64,000 nt of DNA from Nocardia amamiensis (GCF_015477605.1 NZ_JADLQX010000009.1:1-64000); one strand, 5' to 3'. Positions 11,350-23,449 are shown, numbered from the stretch's first letter. Numbers and translations are program-made. Notes: a model not told the origin generated them from the sequence alone.

Positions 11350-12507
11350 TTACCCCGACGCCGATCCGTCGCCTGCCGGGTCCCTACGCCGCAGCCCCGG
11401 AATCGCGGTGATCACCAGCGCGAAAACCAGACCGCCCGCCATCATCAGGACAACCAGCCTGCGGTCCATCAGCGAGGTGCCCACCGCGCCGAACGCGAGC
11501 ACACCGACCCACAAATAGATCAGCAGCACGACGCGCCGGTGCGAATGCCCGATCTGCAGCAAGCGATGATGCAAGTGCATTTTGTCGGGCGTCGAGAAAC
11601 TCACGCCCGCGCGAACCCGGCGCACGATGGCGAGCAACAGGTCCAGCACCGGAATGAACATCACCGCACCCACCAGCAACAGCGGGGAAAGCAGACCGAC
11701 GATGTCGCGCGGCCCGTATCCCTGCAACGGGATTCGACCCGAAGCGCCGGTGGACACCGCGGCCAGCATCAATCCGATCAGCATCGAGCCGGAGTCGCCC
11801 ATGAATATGCGCGCGGGCTGGAAATTGTGCGGCAGGAATCCGAGGCATCCGCCCGCCAGCGCGGCGGCGAGCAGCGCGGGCGGGTAGGTGTCCACCGAGC
11901 CGCCCTGTTCGTTCATCAATCCCAGGCAGAACACGAAAACGGCCAGCGCGGCGATCAAGCCGAGGCCGGCGGCGAGACCGTCCAGACCGTCGACGAAGTT
12001 CATGGCGTTGACCAGGGTGACGGTGACCGCGACCGTGACCAGGCCGCCTTGCAATCCGTCCAGCACGACCGTGGTGTTGCTGAACGGGTTGTAGATGACG
12101 TACCAACCGAGCCCCATGACGGCCATCACACCCGCCGCCGTCACCTGTCCGGCGAACTTCGTGAGCGCGTCGAGTCCCCACCGGTCGTCGACGATGCCGA
12201 CCGCGACGATGAGCGTGCCTGCCACCAGCACGGCGATCGGGATATTGGGCTTGTAGTCGAATCCGCTGCGCAGCGCGGGCAGTTGGTGCGCGAACAGCAC
12301 CGAGGCGACCACACCGATGTAGATGCCGACGCCGCCCATCCGCGGAATCGGCTTGACGTGCACATCCCGATCGCGCGGCACGGCGACCGCGCCGAAGCCG
12401 ATCGCCAGCACGCGCACCCCGCCGGTGGCCAGGAAGGTCACCACCGCGGAGATGAGCAGCACGACGAGCAGCTCCCGCAGGGGGACGACAGCGCTCGAAC
12501 CCATCAT
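11350..12507 (-). CDS. wecA: WecA-type decaprenyl-phosphate GlcNAc-1-phosphate transferase
   Basis: 385-residue polytopic enzyme of the MraY/WecA family. It transfers GlcNAc-1-phosphate from UDP-GlcNAc to a polyprenyl phosphate, the first step of the arabinogalactan linker unit in Mycobacteriales. Visible motifs are the metal-binding NAMNFVDGLDGLAAG (about residues 164-178), FMGDSGS (about 235-241), and the cytoplasmic MHLHHRLL loop near residue 311. About eleven transmembrane segments are expected. Its ATG overlaps the stop of the upstream sua5 gene by four bases (ATGA), implying translational coupling. Confidence 0.93.
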   Translation of the reverse strand: MMGSSAVVPLRELLVVLLISAVVTFLATGGVRVLAIGFGAVAVPRDRDVHVKPIPRMGGVGIYIGVVASVLFAHQLPALRSGFDYKPNIPIAVLVAGTLIVAVGIVDDRWGLDALTKFAGQVTAAGVMAVMGLGWYVIYNPFSNTTVVLDGLQGGLVTVAVTVTLVNAMNFVDGLDGLAAGLGLIAALAVFVFCLGLMNEQGGSVDTYPPALLAAALAGGCLGFLPHNFQPARIFMGDSGSMLIGLMLAAVSTGASGRIPLQGYGPRDIVGLLSPLLLVGAVMFIPVLDLLLAIVRRVRAGVSFSTPDKMHLHHRLLQIGHSHRRVVLLIYLWVGVLAFGAVGTSLMDRRLVVLMMAGGLVFALVITAIPGLRRRDPAGDGSASG

Positions 12508-13184
12508 CCGAGCCGCTGCGCGGCGCCACCGAGCGCCTCCGGCGACATACCGAGCACCTCGGCGATGTCGGCGACGGGCACCGCGCCCGCACGCAGGATC
12601 CGCGGTTGGTCGGCGGTCAGGTCGACGATGGTAGAGGCGACCGCGTGATCGGCGGGACCGCCGTCGAGGTACACACCGACCAGCTCACCGAGCTGCTCCT
12701 TGGCCTCGGCAGCGGTCTTCGCCGGTGGCTGACCGGACACGTTGGCGCTGGACACCGCCAGCGGGCCGACCTCACGCAACAGCTCGAGCGCGACCGGGTG
12801 CAGCGGCATCCGCAGCATCACCGTCCCACGCGTGTCACCGAGATCCCAGGCCAGCGAAGGCGCTTGCTGCACAACGAGACTCAGGCCGCCGGGCCAGAAC
12901 GCCCGGATCAGCTCGCGCGCTTGCGGCCGCACCGAGAACACCAGGCCGTCGATGGTGTGCCAGGACCCGACGAGCACCGGCACCGGCATGTCCCTGCCCC
13001 GGCGCTTGGCCGCGAGCAGCGAGCTCACCGCGGTGGAATCGAACGCGTCGGCGGCCAGGCCGTACAGGGTGTCGGTGGGCAGCACGACCAGCCGTCCGGA
13101 TTTCAGGGCGCTGGTCGCCGCGGACAGTCCGGCGGCGCGCGAGTCGGGATCCGCGCAGTCGTAGACGGTACTCACGGCACCCAT
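12504..13184 (-). CDS. L-threonylcarbamoyladenylate synthase (Sua5/YwlC/YrdC)
   Basis: 226-residue enzyme that makes threonylcarbamoyl-AMP from threonine, bicarbonate and ATP for the t6A37 modification of ANN-decoding tRNAs. The YrdC fold signatures are clear: SGRLVVLPTDTLYGLAADAF near residues 29-48, the KRRGRDMPVPVLV strand and SSANVSGQPP near residue 141. The short length indicates the YrdC domain alone, with little or no Sua5 C-terminal domain. It overlaps wecA by four bases and is 61 bases from prmC. Confidence 0.94.
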   Translation of the reverse strand: MGAVSTVYDCADPDSRAAGLSAATSALKSGRLVVLPTDTLYGLAADAFDSTAVSSLLAAKRRGRDMPVPVLVGSWHTIDGLVFSVRPQARELIRAFWPGGLSLVVQQAPSLAWDLGDTRGTVMLRMPLHPVALELLREVGPLAVSSANVSGQPPAKTAAEAKEQLGELVGVYLDGGPADHAVASTIVDLTADQPRILRAGAVPVADIAEVLGMSPEALGGAAQRLG

Positions 13185-13245
13185 CCTGTCACGGACGCCA
13201 CTTCGCGCCTAAGTCCGGATCACTGCGAATAAGGTGATCGCAGCC

Positions 13246-14124
13246 TCAGGTGCGGATGGCGGCGACAAACCGCGGCTTGCCCGCCAAGTCGGGGTGTTCG
13301 ACGATGTCGGTGAATTCCCCGTGCTCTGCCAGCAGAGCGGCCAGGGCTGAGCCGTTGGTGTCGTCGTGTTCGATGGCGACGCCGCCGCCCGGGCGCAGCA
13401 GACGGGTGATGTTCGGGATCATGCGGCGGATGACCGACAGACCGTCCGGGCCGCCGAACAGGGCGATCGGCGGATCGTGCTCGGCCACCTCGGGGTCGAG
13501 GCGGGCGCCTTCGGGGATGTAGGGCGGGTTGGAGACCACCACGTCCACCCGGCCGTCGAGGTTTGTGAGCAGCGTGGGGTCGGTGGCGTCGTCGGCGTAG
13601 AGCGTGATCGGTGTGTCGCCCGCCGCGATCCGGTCGTCGGCGTTGCGGCGCGCCCAGGCCAGCGCCGCTGGATCGAGCTCGATCGCGTGCACGTCGGCGT
13701 CGGGGCGCGCATGTGCGACGGCCAGGGCGAGCGCGCCCGATCCGGTGCACAGGTCGACGACGAGCGGGGCGTGATCGTGCGGCAGGGCCTCCAGCTGCGC
13801 CAGCGCCCACGCGTACAACAGCTCGGTCTCCGGGCGCGGCACGAAGACGCCGGGTCCCACCGCGAGATCGAGCGCACCCATCACGGCCGTTCCGGTCAAG
13901 TGCTGCAACGGAATCCGCTGTGCACGGCGATCGACCAGCTCGCGATACTCGGCCAGCTTGCCCGGCGGCACCAGCGGGGTCAGCGCCAGCCTGGTCCGTT
14001 CCACGCCGAGGACGTGCGCCGCCAAGTGCTCGGCGTCGGCCTGCGGACTGTGCACCCCGGCGGTCCGCAATGTCTCGATGGCGTCGTTGATGGCGGGGCG
14101 CAGCGCGACTCGGGTGGTAGACAT
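13246..14124 (-). CDS. prmC: Release factor glutamine N5-methyltransferase PrmC
   Basis: 292-residue SAM-dependent enzyme that methylates the Gln of the GGQ motif in release factors; its substrate gene prfA is immediately upstream. The SAM-binding motif VVDLCTGSGALALAVAH and the catalytic NPPY (in VVSNPPYIPEG) are present. ATG at 14124 is chosen because it leaves a 25-base gap to prfA and gives the usual N-terminus; the longer frame from 14196 would overlap the prfA end and add a basic stretch unlike the family. Confidence 0.94.
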   Translation of the reverse strand: MSTTRVALRPAINDAIETLRTAGVHSPQADAEHLAAHVLGVERTRLALTPLVPPGKLAEYRELVDRRAQRIPLQHLTGTAVMGALDLAVGPGVFVPRPETELLYAWALAQLEALPHDHAPLVVDLCTGSGALALAVAHARPDADVHAIELDPAALAWARRNADDRIAAGDTPITLYADDATDPTLLTNLDGRVDVVVSNPPYIPEGARLDPEVAEHDPPIALFGGPDGLSVIRRMIPNITRLLRPGGGVAIEHDDTNGSALAALLAEHGEFTDIVEHPDLAGKPRFVAAIRT

Positions 14125-14149
14125 GGCGTCGACTCTGCCCGAAACGGAA

Positions 14150-15220
14150 TCATTCCGAAGCCATACGCGCTTCGCGATCCGCCTTACCCAGGGCATCCAG
14201 CAATGCGTCGAGGTCGCCGTCGAGCACCGCGTCGAGGTTGTGCGCCTTGAAGCCGATGCGATGGTCGGTGATCCGGTTCTCCGGGAAGTTATAGGTGCGA
14301 ATCCGCTCGGAGCGGTCCACGGTGCGGATCTGGCTCGCCCGGCCCGCGGCCGCTTCCTGGTCGGCCTGCTCCTCGGCCAGCGCTTGCAGCCGCGCCGCGA
14401 GCACTTGCATGGCGCGGGCCTTGTTCTGCAACTGGGATCGCTCGTTCTGGCAGGTGACCACGATGCCGGAGGGCAGATGCGTGATGCGCACCGCGGAGTC
14501 CGTGGTGTTGACGCCCTGACCGCCCTTGCCGGAGGAGCGATAGACGTCGATCCGCAGATCGGATTCGTCGATCTGCACCTCTTCGATTTCGTCGGGTTCC
14601 GGGTAGATCAGCACGCCCGCCGCCGACGTGTGGATGCGCCCCTGCGATTCGGTCACCGGAACGCGCTGCACGCGGTGCACACCGCCTTCGAATTTGAACC
14701 GCGACCACACGCCGTCGCGCGCGGCGTCCCGGCTCTTGATCGACAACGTGGCCTCTTTGTAGCCGCCTAGATCCGACAGCGTGGCGTCGAGGATCTCGAC
14801 CTTCCAGCCGTGGCGCTCCGCGTAGCGCACGTACATGCGGGCCAGGTCGGCGGCGAACAGCGCGGACTCCTCGCCGCCCTCCCCGGACTTCACCTCGAGC
14901 ACGACGTCGTCGCCGTCGTGCGGGTCGCGCGGGGCGAGCAGGTCGGCGAGGGCCTGTTCCAGTTCCTCGACCTCTCGTTCCAGGCCGGGGATCTCGGCGG
15001 CGAAGGCGGCGTCGTCGGCCGCGAGTTCCTGGGCGGCGGACAGATCGTCGCGCGCCGTCTCCAGCTTGCGGTATGTGGCCATGACCGGGGCCAGCTCGGC
15101 GAACCGCTTGCCGACCCGGCGCGCGGCGCCCGCATCGTTGTGCAGCGACGGGTCGGCCAGCTGCGTCTCCAAGCCGGCGTACTCGGCCAGAACGTCATCG
15201 ATCGCGGACGGTTGCGTCAC
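14150..15220 (-). CDS. prfA: Peptide chain release factor 1
   Basis: 356-residue RF1, which terminates translation at UAA and UAG. The peptidyl-hydrolase GGQ motif ([15 protein letters not shown]) is near residue 230, and the stop-recognition region lies before it. The start is GTG at 15220, supported by AAAAGGAAG six to eight bases upstream; the in-frame ATG at 15253 has no such site. It is co-transcribed with prmC, which modifies it. Confidence 0.96.
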   Translation of the reverse strand: MTQPSAIDDVLAEYAGLETQLADPSLHNDAGAARRVGKRFAELAPVMATYRKLETARDDLSAAQELAADDAAFAAEIPGLEREVEELEQALADLLAPRDPHDGDDVVLEVKSGEGGEESALFAADLARMYVRYAERHGWKVEILDATLSDLGGYKEATLSIKSRDAARDGVWSRFKFEGGVHRVQRVPVTESQGRIHTSAAGVLIYPEPDEIEEVQIDESDLRIDVYRSSGKGGQGVNTTDSAVRITHLPSGIVVTCQNERSQLQNKARAMQVLAARLQALAEEQADQEAAAGRASQIRTVDRSERIRTYNFPENRITDHRIGFKAHNLDAVLDGDLDALLDALGKADREARMASE

Positions 15221-15257
15221 GGTGCTTCCTTTTCTGGTTACCGGTCCATACAAAGCA

Positions 15258-15293
15258 CCGACGCCCGGCCTGCGCTGCAGGACCGGGCGTCGG
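15258..15293 (-). terminator. Hairpin between rpmE and prfA
   Basis: Outer arms CCGACGCCCGG (15258-15268) and CCGGGCGTCGG (15283-15293) enclose inner arms CCTGC and GCAGG. It begins nine bases after the rpmE stop, so it is a likely terminator or attenuator limiting readthrough into prfA. No U-tract. Confidence 0.7.
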
Positions 15294-15301
15294 CGAGGAA
15301 G

Positions 15302-15532
15302 CTACTTGGCGTCGGCCTTCTTGCCGGCACGCTTGCCGTAGCGGGCCTCGAAGCGGGCCACGCGGCCACCGGTGTCGAGGATCTTCTGCTTGCCGGTGTA
15401 GAACGGGTGGCACTGCGAGCAGACCTCGACGGTGATGTGTCCCGACTCCTTGGTGCTGCGAGTCTGGAAGGTGTTGCCGCAACCACAGACGACGGTGGTG
15501 TCGACATACGTCGGGTGAATTCCTGCCTTCAT
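15302..15532 (-). CDS. rpmE: 50S ribosomal protein L31, zinc-binding form
   Basis: 76-residue ribosomal protein L31. The zinc-ribbon cysteines are intact: CGC at about residues 18-20 and CSQC at about 38-41, so this is the zinc-containing (C+) paralogue, normally used when zinc is plentiful. Start ATG at 15532. It sits between rho and prfA as in other Mycobacteriales. Confidence 0.97.
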   Translation of the reverse strand: MKAGIHPTYVDTTVVCGCGNTFQTRSTKESGHITVEVCSQCHPFYTGKQKILDTGGRVARFEARYGKRAGKKADAK

Positions 15533-15612
15533 GGATGTCCTCTCGAGATGTGGCCGCCGGGTCGCCCACGCGAATTCGCGACGAGCGTGAACCGGAACCG
15601 ACTAGGCGGGAG

Positions 15613-15632
15613 GTCTGCTCATCTGAGCAGAC
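15613..15632 (-). promoter_or_regulatory. Palindrome in the rpmE 5' region
   Basis: GTCTGCTCATCTGAGCAGAC is an inverted repeat with nine-base arms and a two-base centre, about 80 bases upstream of the rpmE ATG on the minus strand. It could be an operator or a hairpin of an L31 autoregulatory leader; such leaders are described in actinobacteria, but the match has not been tested here. The remainder of 15533-15874 holds no supported gene. Confidence 0.45.
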
Positions 15633-15874
15633 GCAACGACCGTTCAGTATGCCAGAACTGCCGTTACGCTCCCAAAACGCCCCCGGCGAGTGGTTTGTTC
15701 CCGCCCTAGGTACTTCCCCCGTCGTTCGCGCCCCTGGAAATTCGGGCGCGCGAATCCGCACCGCCTGCAGCGATCCCGAAGTCGGGTAGTGCGCTACTCA
15801 GGAATGCGAACAGATCCGTTCATAGAGTGGCAGACCTGGGCACATCGCCGTTGGGCGGCTGGAAGGAGACCGGC

Positions 15875-16336
15875 GTGGCAATCCGAATCGCGTCCGCGAT
15901 TTTCGTTCTCCTGATCCTCACCGCGGCCGCCGGCTGGTGCGCCCTCCCCGAAACCACGAACTATTCCGCGCCCGCGAACACCGTGTACGTCCGGAGTACC
16001 ACGCCGGGTCCCGCAGACCCGACCTGCGCACTCATCCTCGGTTTCCTGATCATCGGCTCGGCCGCGATCGGCTCGGCGTTCTTCGCCCCGCAAACGCCGA
16101 AAGGGTCCCGCGGTAGCGGGACCCTTTCGGCCGTTGCCTCGGCGACAACTCGGTGCTATGTACTACTCGTCGAGCGCGCCCGGCGCGGTCTTGCTCACCT
16201 GCATGAGGAACTCGAGGTTGTTCTTCGACTTCTTCAGACGGTCGATCAGCAGATCGATCGCCTGGTGCGAGTCCAGGCCGGACAGTACGCGGCGCAGCTT
16301 GTGCAGCACGCCCGCCTCGTCGGGGCTGAGCAGTAG
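15875..16336 (+). CDS. Possible small exported or membrane protein, antisense to the rho 3' end
   Basis: Unrecognised. GTG at 15875 has a very strong ribosome binding site (GGAAGGAG, six bases upstream). The first 70 residues look real: a signal-anchor helix AIRIASAIFVLLILTAAAGW, a short polar stretch, then a second hydrophobic segment CALILGFLIIGSAAIGSAFF. After that the frame runs through the rho terminator hairpin and 174 bases antisense to rho, where the peptide is simply the complement of rho codons. Either the natural protein carries this odd tail, or the frame has lost its proper stop. Homologues in related genomes would settle the true end. Confidence 0.4.
   Translation: MAIRIASAIFVLLILTAAAGWCALPETTNYSAPANTVYVRSTTPGPADPTCALILGFLIIGSAAIGSAFFAPQTPKGSRGSGTLSAVASATTRCYVLLVERARRGLAHLHEELEVVLRLLQTVDQQIDRLVRVQAGQYAAQLVQHARLVGAEQ
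16097..16130 (-). terminator. rho gene terminator hairpin
   Basis: Perfect 15-base arms CCGAAAGGGTCCCGC (16097-16111) and GCGGGACCCTTTCGG (16116-16130) with loop GGTA, 32 bases after the rho stop codon on the minus strand. No U-tract. Confidence 0.8.
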
Positions 16337-18139
16337 CTCGTCCTTGCGGGTGCCGGACGGATTGACGTCCACCGCCGGGAACACCCGCCGCTCCGCGATC
16401 TTGCGGTCCAGCTTGAGTTCGGCGTTACCGGTGCCCTTGAACTCCTCGAAGATCACCGTGTCACCGGTCGAGCCGGTCTCCACCATCGCGGTCGCGATGA
16501 TGGTCAGCGATCCGCCGTTCTCGATGTTGCGCGCCGCGCCGAGGAACCGCTTGGGCGGATACAGCGCGGTGGAATCGACACCACCGGAAAGGATTCGGCC
16601 CGAGGCGGGCGAGGAGTTGTTGTACGCGCGGCCGAGCCGGGTGATCGAGTCGAGCAGCACGACGACGTCCTTGCCCATCTCCACCAGGCGCTTGGCGCGC
16701 TCGATGGCGAGCTCGGCGACCGAGGTGTGGTCTGACGGCGGCCGGTCGAAGGTCGAGGAGATGACCTCGCCCCGCACCGAACGCTGCATGTCGGTGACCT
16801 CTTCCGGACGCTCGTCGACCAGCACGACCATGAGGTAGACCTCGGGGTTGTTGGTCGCGATCGCGTTCGCGATGTCCTGCAGGATCGTGGTCTTACCGGC
16901 CTTCGGCGGCGACACGATCAGCGCGCGCTGCCCCTTGCCGATCGGCATGATCAGGTCGATGACCCGGGTGGTCAGCTTGTTCGGCGTGGTCTCCAGCCGC
17001 AGCCGCTGGTTCGGGTACAGCGGGGTGAGCTTGCCGAACTCGGGGCGGCGCTTCGCGGCCTCGACCTCACCGCCGTTGACCGTGTCCAGCCGCACCAGCG
17101 GATCGAACTTCTGGCGCTGGTTGCCCTGTTCGCCGTCGCGCGGGGCGCGCACCGCGCCGGTGATCGCGTCACCACGGCGCAGACCGTTCTTGCGCACCAG
17201 GTTCATCGACACGTACACGTCGTTCGGCCCGGCCAGGTAGCCGGAGGTGCGGACGAAGGCGTAGTTGTCCAGCACGTCGAGGATGCCCGCGACCGGCTGC
17301 AGCACGTCGTCCTCGCGGATCTCCAGCTCGCGGGTCTCGCCGCCGCCACCCTCGCGGTCGCGCCCACGACGACGCTCCCGGAAGCGGCGTCCGCGCCGAC
17401 CGCGACCGCCTTCTTCGTCATCACCGCCGCGCGCCGCGCTGCCGTTCTGGCTCTGGCCACGCTCGCCCTGGCCACGCTCGCCTTGGCCACGCTCGCCTTG
17501 GCCACGCTCGCCCTGGCCACGATCCCGGCGACGCTCGCCGCCCTGTTCGGCGTCCTGCTTCGCCTCGTCACCGCGTGCTTCGGCGGGAGCGCTCTCACCG
17601 CCGGATCGTGCCTGGTCACGACCGCGCCGCTGCCGGCCGCGGCCACGCTGGCCACCCTCGCGGCCGGACTCCTCGGTGGTTTCGGGCGCGGCATCGGCGG
17701 GCGCGGTCTTCGCCGGGGCGGGAGCCTCGGTGGCCGGGGCCGAAGCCGCGGTCGTCACGTCGAGGGTCGCCTGCTCGGCCTTCGCCGGCGCGGCCGGAGC
17801 CGATGCGGCCGCGGAATCGTCCTTCGCCGGGGCGTCGGCCTTGGCGGTCACCGCGGACTTCGCCTCGCCTTTGGCGGGCTTTTCCACCTTCGCCGGTTTT
17901 CCGGCGGCCTGATTTTCCTTGATGGCGGCGATCAGATCGCCCTTGCGCATTCCGGAGGTACCTCGGATACCGAGTTCCCCCGCGAGGGCGCGCAACTGCG
18001 GCAACAACATTCCAGTCAGCCCCGATCGTGCGACGTCGGTGTGTTCGCTCATCTTCGAAATCTGTCCGGATTCACTTTCGCGGTCGCCCGTCGGGTTCGA
18101 TTCCACGCCGGGTGTCGCGAGCAGGTCCGTATCTGTCAC
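16163..18139 (-). CDS. rho: Transcription termination factor Rho
   Basis: 658-residue hexameric RNA helicase. The RNA-binding domain follows a long N-terminal insert; the motor domain carries Walker A SPPKAGKT (about residues 409-416) and the Q- and R-loop regions (SGGVDSTALYPPKRFLGAARNIENGG). E. coli Rho has 419 residues; the extra ~240 here are an Ala/Pro/Lys-rich stretch and an Arg/Gly/Gln-rich stretch with GERGQ repeats, typical of high-GC actinobacterial Rho and able to bind RNA or phase separate in some relatives. Start GTG at 18139 with GGAAAGGA just upstream. The first domain after the start resembles the Rho N-terminal SAP-like domain (LPQLRALAGELGIRGTSGMR). Confidence 0.97.
   Translation of the reverse strand: MTDTDLLATPGVESNPTGDRESESGQISKMSEHTDVARSGLTGMLLPQLRALAGELGIRGTSGMRKGDLIAAIKENQAAGKPAKVEKPAKGEAKSAVTAKADAPAKDDSAAASAPAAPAKAEQATLDVTTAASAPATEAPAPAKTAPADAAPETTEESGREGGQRGRGRQRRGRDQARSGGESAPAEARGDEAKQDAEQGGERRRDRGQGERGQGERGQGERGQGERGQSQNGSAARGGDDEEGGRGRRGRRFRERRRGRDREGGGGETRELEIREDDVLQPVAGILDVLDNYAFVRTSGYLAGPNDVYVSMNLVRKNGLRRGDAITGAVRAPRDGEQGNQRQKFDPLVRLDTVNGGEVEAAKRRPEFGKLTPLYPNQRLRLETTPNKLTTRVIDLIMPIGKGQRALIVSPPKAGKTTILQDIANAIATNNPEVYLMVVLVDERPEEVTDMQRSVRGEVISSTFDRPPSDHTSVAELAIERAKRLVEMGKDVVVLLDSITRLGRAYNNSSPASGRILSGGVDSTALYPPKRFLGAARNIENGGSLTIIATAMVETGSTGDTVIFEEFKGTGNAELKLDRKIAERRVFPAVDVNPSGTRKDELLLSPDEAGVLHKLRRVLSGLDSHQAIDLLIDRLKKSKNNLEFLMQVSKTAPGALDE
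17461..17520 (-). repeat. Tandem 15-bp repeat coding for GERGQ units in Rho
   Basis: Four almost identical copies of gctcgccctggccac (plus strand) encode four GERGQ units in the N-terminal insert of Rho. Units differ only by c/t changes at a synonymous position, suggesting recent expansion by slippage. Copy number is likely to vary between strains. Confidence 0.9.
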
Positions 18140-18467
18140 GGAAATCCTTTCCTTCCCTCGATCGCCGTGTGCTGTTTCGAGGGTTCGTCCCGCAGTCCGG
18201 GCATTCTGCCGGACTGGGATGCGTCCGTCCGGGCGCTATGTGCCGTATCACCTGCCCCGCCGGACCGGCGGCTTCTCCACCATTGGCGAGAGGTGGGGAG
18301 TGATCATTCCAGTTGCGCAGCTACGCAGCACCCCCATGGCCTGGAGGCTCGAGCCTGGAGCCTGCTGGAGCGATTGCCCTGATGAAGCACCGGCGTCTGA
18401 TGCGCACGATGTACGGACTTGCCCAGAATAGCTGTCCATTGTGAATCTCGGCAAGGCAGACTCGCCG
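18140..18467. other. Intergenic region between rho and thrB
   Basis: 328 bases with no supported gene. It should contain the rho promoter and leader. A 12-base palindrome AGGCTCGAGCCT lies near 18346-18357. Nothing else was recognised. Confidence 0.5.
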
Positions 18468-20675
<2,208 letters not shown>

Positions 20676-20679
<4 letters not shown>

Positions 20680-22031
20680 TCTTCGGTGCCTTCCAATCTC
20701 AGAACGCTGGTCACGGATGTGACGGATGCCATTTCCGCCAGTGCGGCGACGGTGTCCGCGAGCGCCGACTCGGTTGCGTGGTGGGTCACCACGACCAGGC
20801 GCGCACCCGAACCGTGCCCTTCTTGACGGACGGTCGAGATGCTCACCTCGTGCTTGGCGAATTCGCCCGCCACTTTTTCCAAGACCCCAGGACGGTCCTC
20901 GACCTGCAGGTTCACGTGATAGCGGGTGGGCGTATCGCCGATCGGCGCGATCGGTAGCTCAGCATAAACCGATTCGCCGGGAGCGCGACCCCCGTAGAAC
21001 TTGTTGCGTGCCGCCATCACCAGATCGCCGAGCACCGCGGAGGCCGTGGGAGCGCCGCCTGCGCCCTGCCCGTAGAACATCAGCCGCCCGGCGTTCTCCG
21101 CCTCCACGACGACCGCGTTGAAGGCGCCGGTCACCGCGGCCAGCGGGTGCTTACGCGGAATGAGCGCCGGATAGACGCGCACCGAGACGCGTTCCTTGCC
21201 GCCCTCGTCCGGACCTGGCTCGCCGGGGCCCGCGTCCACGCGCTCGCAGATGGCCAGCAGCTTGACGGTGCAATCCAGCGCCGAGGCCGTCTCCAGATCC
21301 TCGGCGGAGATCCGCGAGATGCCCTCGCGGTACACGTCGGCGGCGGTGACCCTGGTGTGGAACGCCAGCGAGGCGAGGATCGCGGCCTTGGCCGCGGCGT
21401 CGTAGCCCTCCACGTCGGCCGTCGGGTCGGCCTCCGCGTACCCGAGGCGGGTGGCCTCGGCCAGCGTCTCCGAGTAGTCGGCGCCGGTCTCGTCCATCGC
21501 GGAGAGGATGAAGTTGGTGGTGCCGTTGACGATGCCGACGACCCGGTTCACCCGGTCCCCGGCCAGCGACTGGATCAGCGGGCGCACCACCGGGATGGCG
21601 CCCGCGACGGCGGCCTCGAAGTACAGGTCGGCGCGGCTGCGTTCGGCGGCCGCGGCGAGCTCGCCGGTGTAGTCGGCCAGCAGCGCCTTGTTCGCGGTCA
21701 CCACGGATTTGCCCGCGTTCAGCGCCGCCAGGATCAGCCGGCGCGGCGGATCGATGCCGCCGATCACCTCGACGACCAGATCGACGTCCTCGCGGGCGAC
21801 GAGAGCGTCGGCGTCGGTGGTCAGCAGATCCGCCGGGATGCCGCGGTCGGTGCCGAGGCTGCGCACGGCCACGCCGCGTAGCACCACCGGGGCGCCGACG
21901 CGGGCACGCAGGTCCTCGGTGTGCTCACGCAGGATGCGCACGACCTCGGTACCGACGTTGCCCATGCCGAGGACCGCGACCCCGATCGGGCGATCGGTCC
22001 CCCAGACGCCGTTCTTCGCGTTCGCCGTCAC
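20676..22031 (-). CDS. hom: Homoserine dehydrogenase
   Basis: 451-residue NAD(P)-dependent enzyme reducing aspartate semialdehyde to homoserine at the branch point to threonine and methionine. The N-terminal dinucleotide fold has [18 protein letters not shown] (about residues 16-33); the catalytic domain is followed by a C-terminal ACT domain ([21 protein letters not shown]) that usually gives threonine feedback inhibition. GTG at 22031 overlaps the lysA stop as GTGA, and its own stop overlaps thrC, so lysA, hom and thrC are translationally coupled. The in-frame ATG at 22160 lies inside lysA and is rejected. Confidence 0.96.
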
Positions 22032-23449
22032 GCTTCCACCTCCAGGCTGAGCAGGTCCGCCACCGTCTCCCGGCGCAGGATCAGGCGCGGCTGTCCGTCC
22101 CGCACCGCGACGACCGCGGGGCGGGTCAACTGGTTGTACCGGCTGGACATCGAATAGCAATACGCGCCGGTGGCGGCGACGGCGACCAGGTCACCGGGGC
22201 CGACATCGGCGGGCAACCAGGTATCGCGGATGACGATGTCGCCACTCTCGCAATGCTTTCCGACCACGCGCGCGACCACCGGCCCGGCCTGCGACGAGCG
22301 CGAGACCAGACGGCAGTCGTAATCGGCCTGATACAGCGCGGGACGGATGTTGTCGCTCATGCCGCCGTCGACGCTGACGTAGCGCCTGCGCAGGCCGCCG
22401 TCCAGCGAGACGTCCTTGATGGTGCCCACCTCGTACAGCGTCACCGTGCCCGGGCCCGCGATGGCGCGGCCCGGCTCCACCGCGATCACCGGCACGGGCA
22501 GGCCGGCGCGTTCGGCCTCGGCGGCGACCAGCTCGCGCAGTTTCGCGGCGAACTCGCCCAGCGGCGGCGGGTCGTCCGACGGCAGATACGAAATGCCGAG
22601 CCCGCCACCGAGATCCAGCGTGGCGATCTGGGCGGTGCGCTCGATGCCGAACTTGTCGATGGCCTCGCGCAGCAGACCGAGCATGCGCCGCGCGGCGATC
22701 TCGAATCCGTCGATCTCGAAAATCTGCGAGCCGATGTGGCTGTGCAGGCCGACCAGACGCAGGTTGTCGGCGTCGAAGACGCGCGCGAGCGCCTCCATGG
22801 CGTCGCCGCCCGCGATCGAGAAACCGAACTTCTGATCCTCGTGCGCGGTCGAGATGTATTCGTGGGTATGGGCTTCCACGCCGACCGTCACCCGGACCAG
22901 CACGTCCTGCACCACGCCGGCGAGGCCCGCGACGGCTTCCAGGCGCTCGATCTCGATCAGCGAGTCGACCACGATGTGGCCGACCCCGGCGGACACCGCG
23001 GCCTCCAACTCGGCGACCGATTTGTTGTTGCCGTGCAACGCGATTCGCTCGGCCGGGAAACCCGCGTGCAGCGCCACGGCGAGCTCGCCGCCGGAGCACA
23101 CGTCCAGCGACAGGCCCTCGTCCCGGATCCAGCGTGCGATCTCACCGCACAGGAACGCCTTGGACGCGTAGTGAACGCGTGCGTTCGCCCCGAAGGCGCG
23201 GACCATGTCGCGGCAGCGGGAACGGAAGTCGTCCTCGTCGACCACGAACAGCGGGGTGCCGAACCGAGCGGCCAGCTCGTGCACCGGCACGCCCGCCAGC
23301 CGGACCACGCCGTCGGCGTCGCGAGCGGCGTTGCGCGGCCAGACGTTCGCGGGCAGATCGATCATCTGTTCCGGATCGCTCGGACGTTCCGGCAGATTCG
23401 GCGCGTGCGGGATCTCGGCGTGCCGGGGCCCGGCAGGGTGCGCGCTCAT
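22028..23449 (-). CDS. lysA: Diaminopimelate decarboxylase
   Basis: 473-residue PLP enzyme of the last lysine step, decarboxylating meso-diaminopimelate. The PLP lysine is in [13 protein letters not shown], followed by HSHIGSQIF, the phosphate-binding GGGLGISY and the substrate-binding CESGDIV. The ATG at 23449 overlaps the stop of a 27-codon small frame (ATGA) and gives a conserved-looking N-terminus; the longer frame from 23521 runs through repeat sequence and is rejected. Lies 35 bases plus the small frame downstream of argS. Confidence 0.96.
   Translation of the reverse strand: MSAHPAGPRHAEIPHAPNLPERPSDPEQMIDLPANVWPRNAARDADGVVRLAGVPVHELAARFGTPLFVVDEDDFRSRCRDMVRAFGANARVHYASKAFLCGEIARWIRDEGLSLDVCSGGELAVALHAGFPAERIALHGNNKSVAELEAAVSAGVGHIVVDSLIEIERLEAVAGLAGVVQDVLVRVTVGVEAHTHEYISTAHEDQKFGFSIAGGDAMEALARVFDADNLRLVGLHSHIGSQIFEIDGFEIAARRMLGLLREAIDKFGIERTAQIATLDLGGGLGISYLPSDDPPPLGEFAAKLRELVAAEAERAGLPVPVIAVEPGRAIAGPGTVTLYEVGTIKDVSLDGGLRRRYVSVDGGMSDNIRPALYQADYDCRLVSRSSQAGPVVARVVGKHCESGDIVIRDTWLPADVGPGDLVAVAATGAYCYSMSSRYNQLTRPAVVAVRDGQPRLILRRETVADLLSLEVEA

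Noticed and set aside
14125..14196. Longer PrmC start at 14196
   Set aside because: It would overlap prfA and adds a basic stretch unlike the family; ATG at 14124 fits better.
17461..17520. Possible CRISPR-like array
   Set aside because: The 15-bp units are tandem and lie in frame inside rho; there are no spacers.
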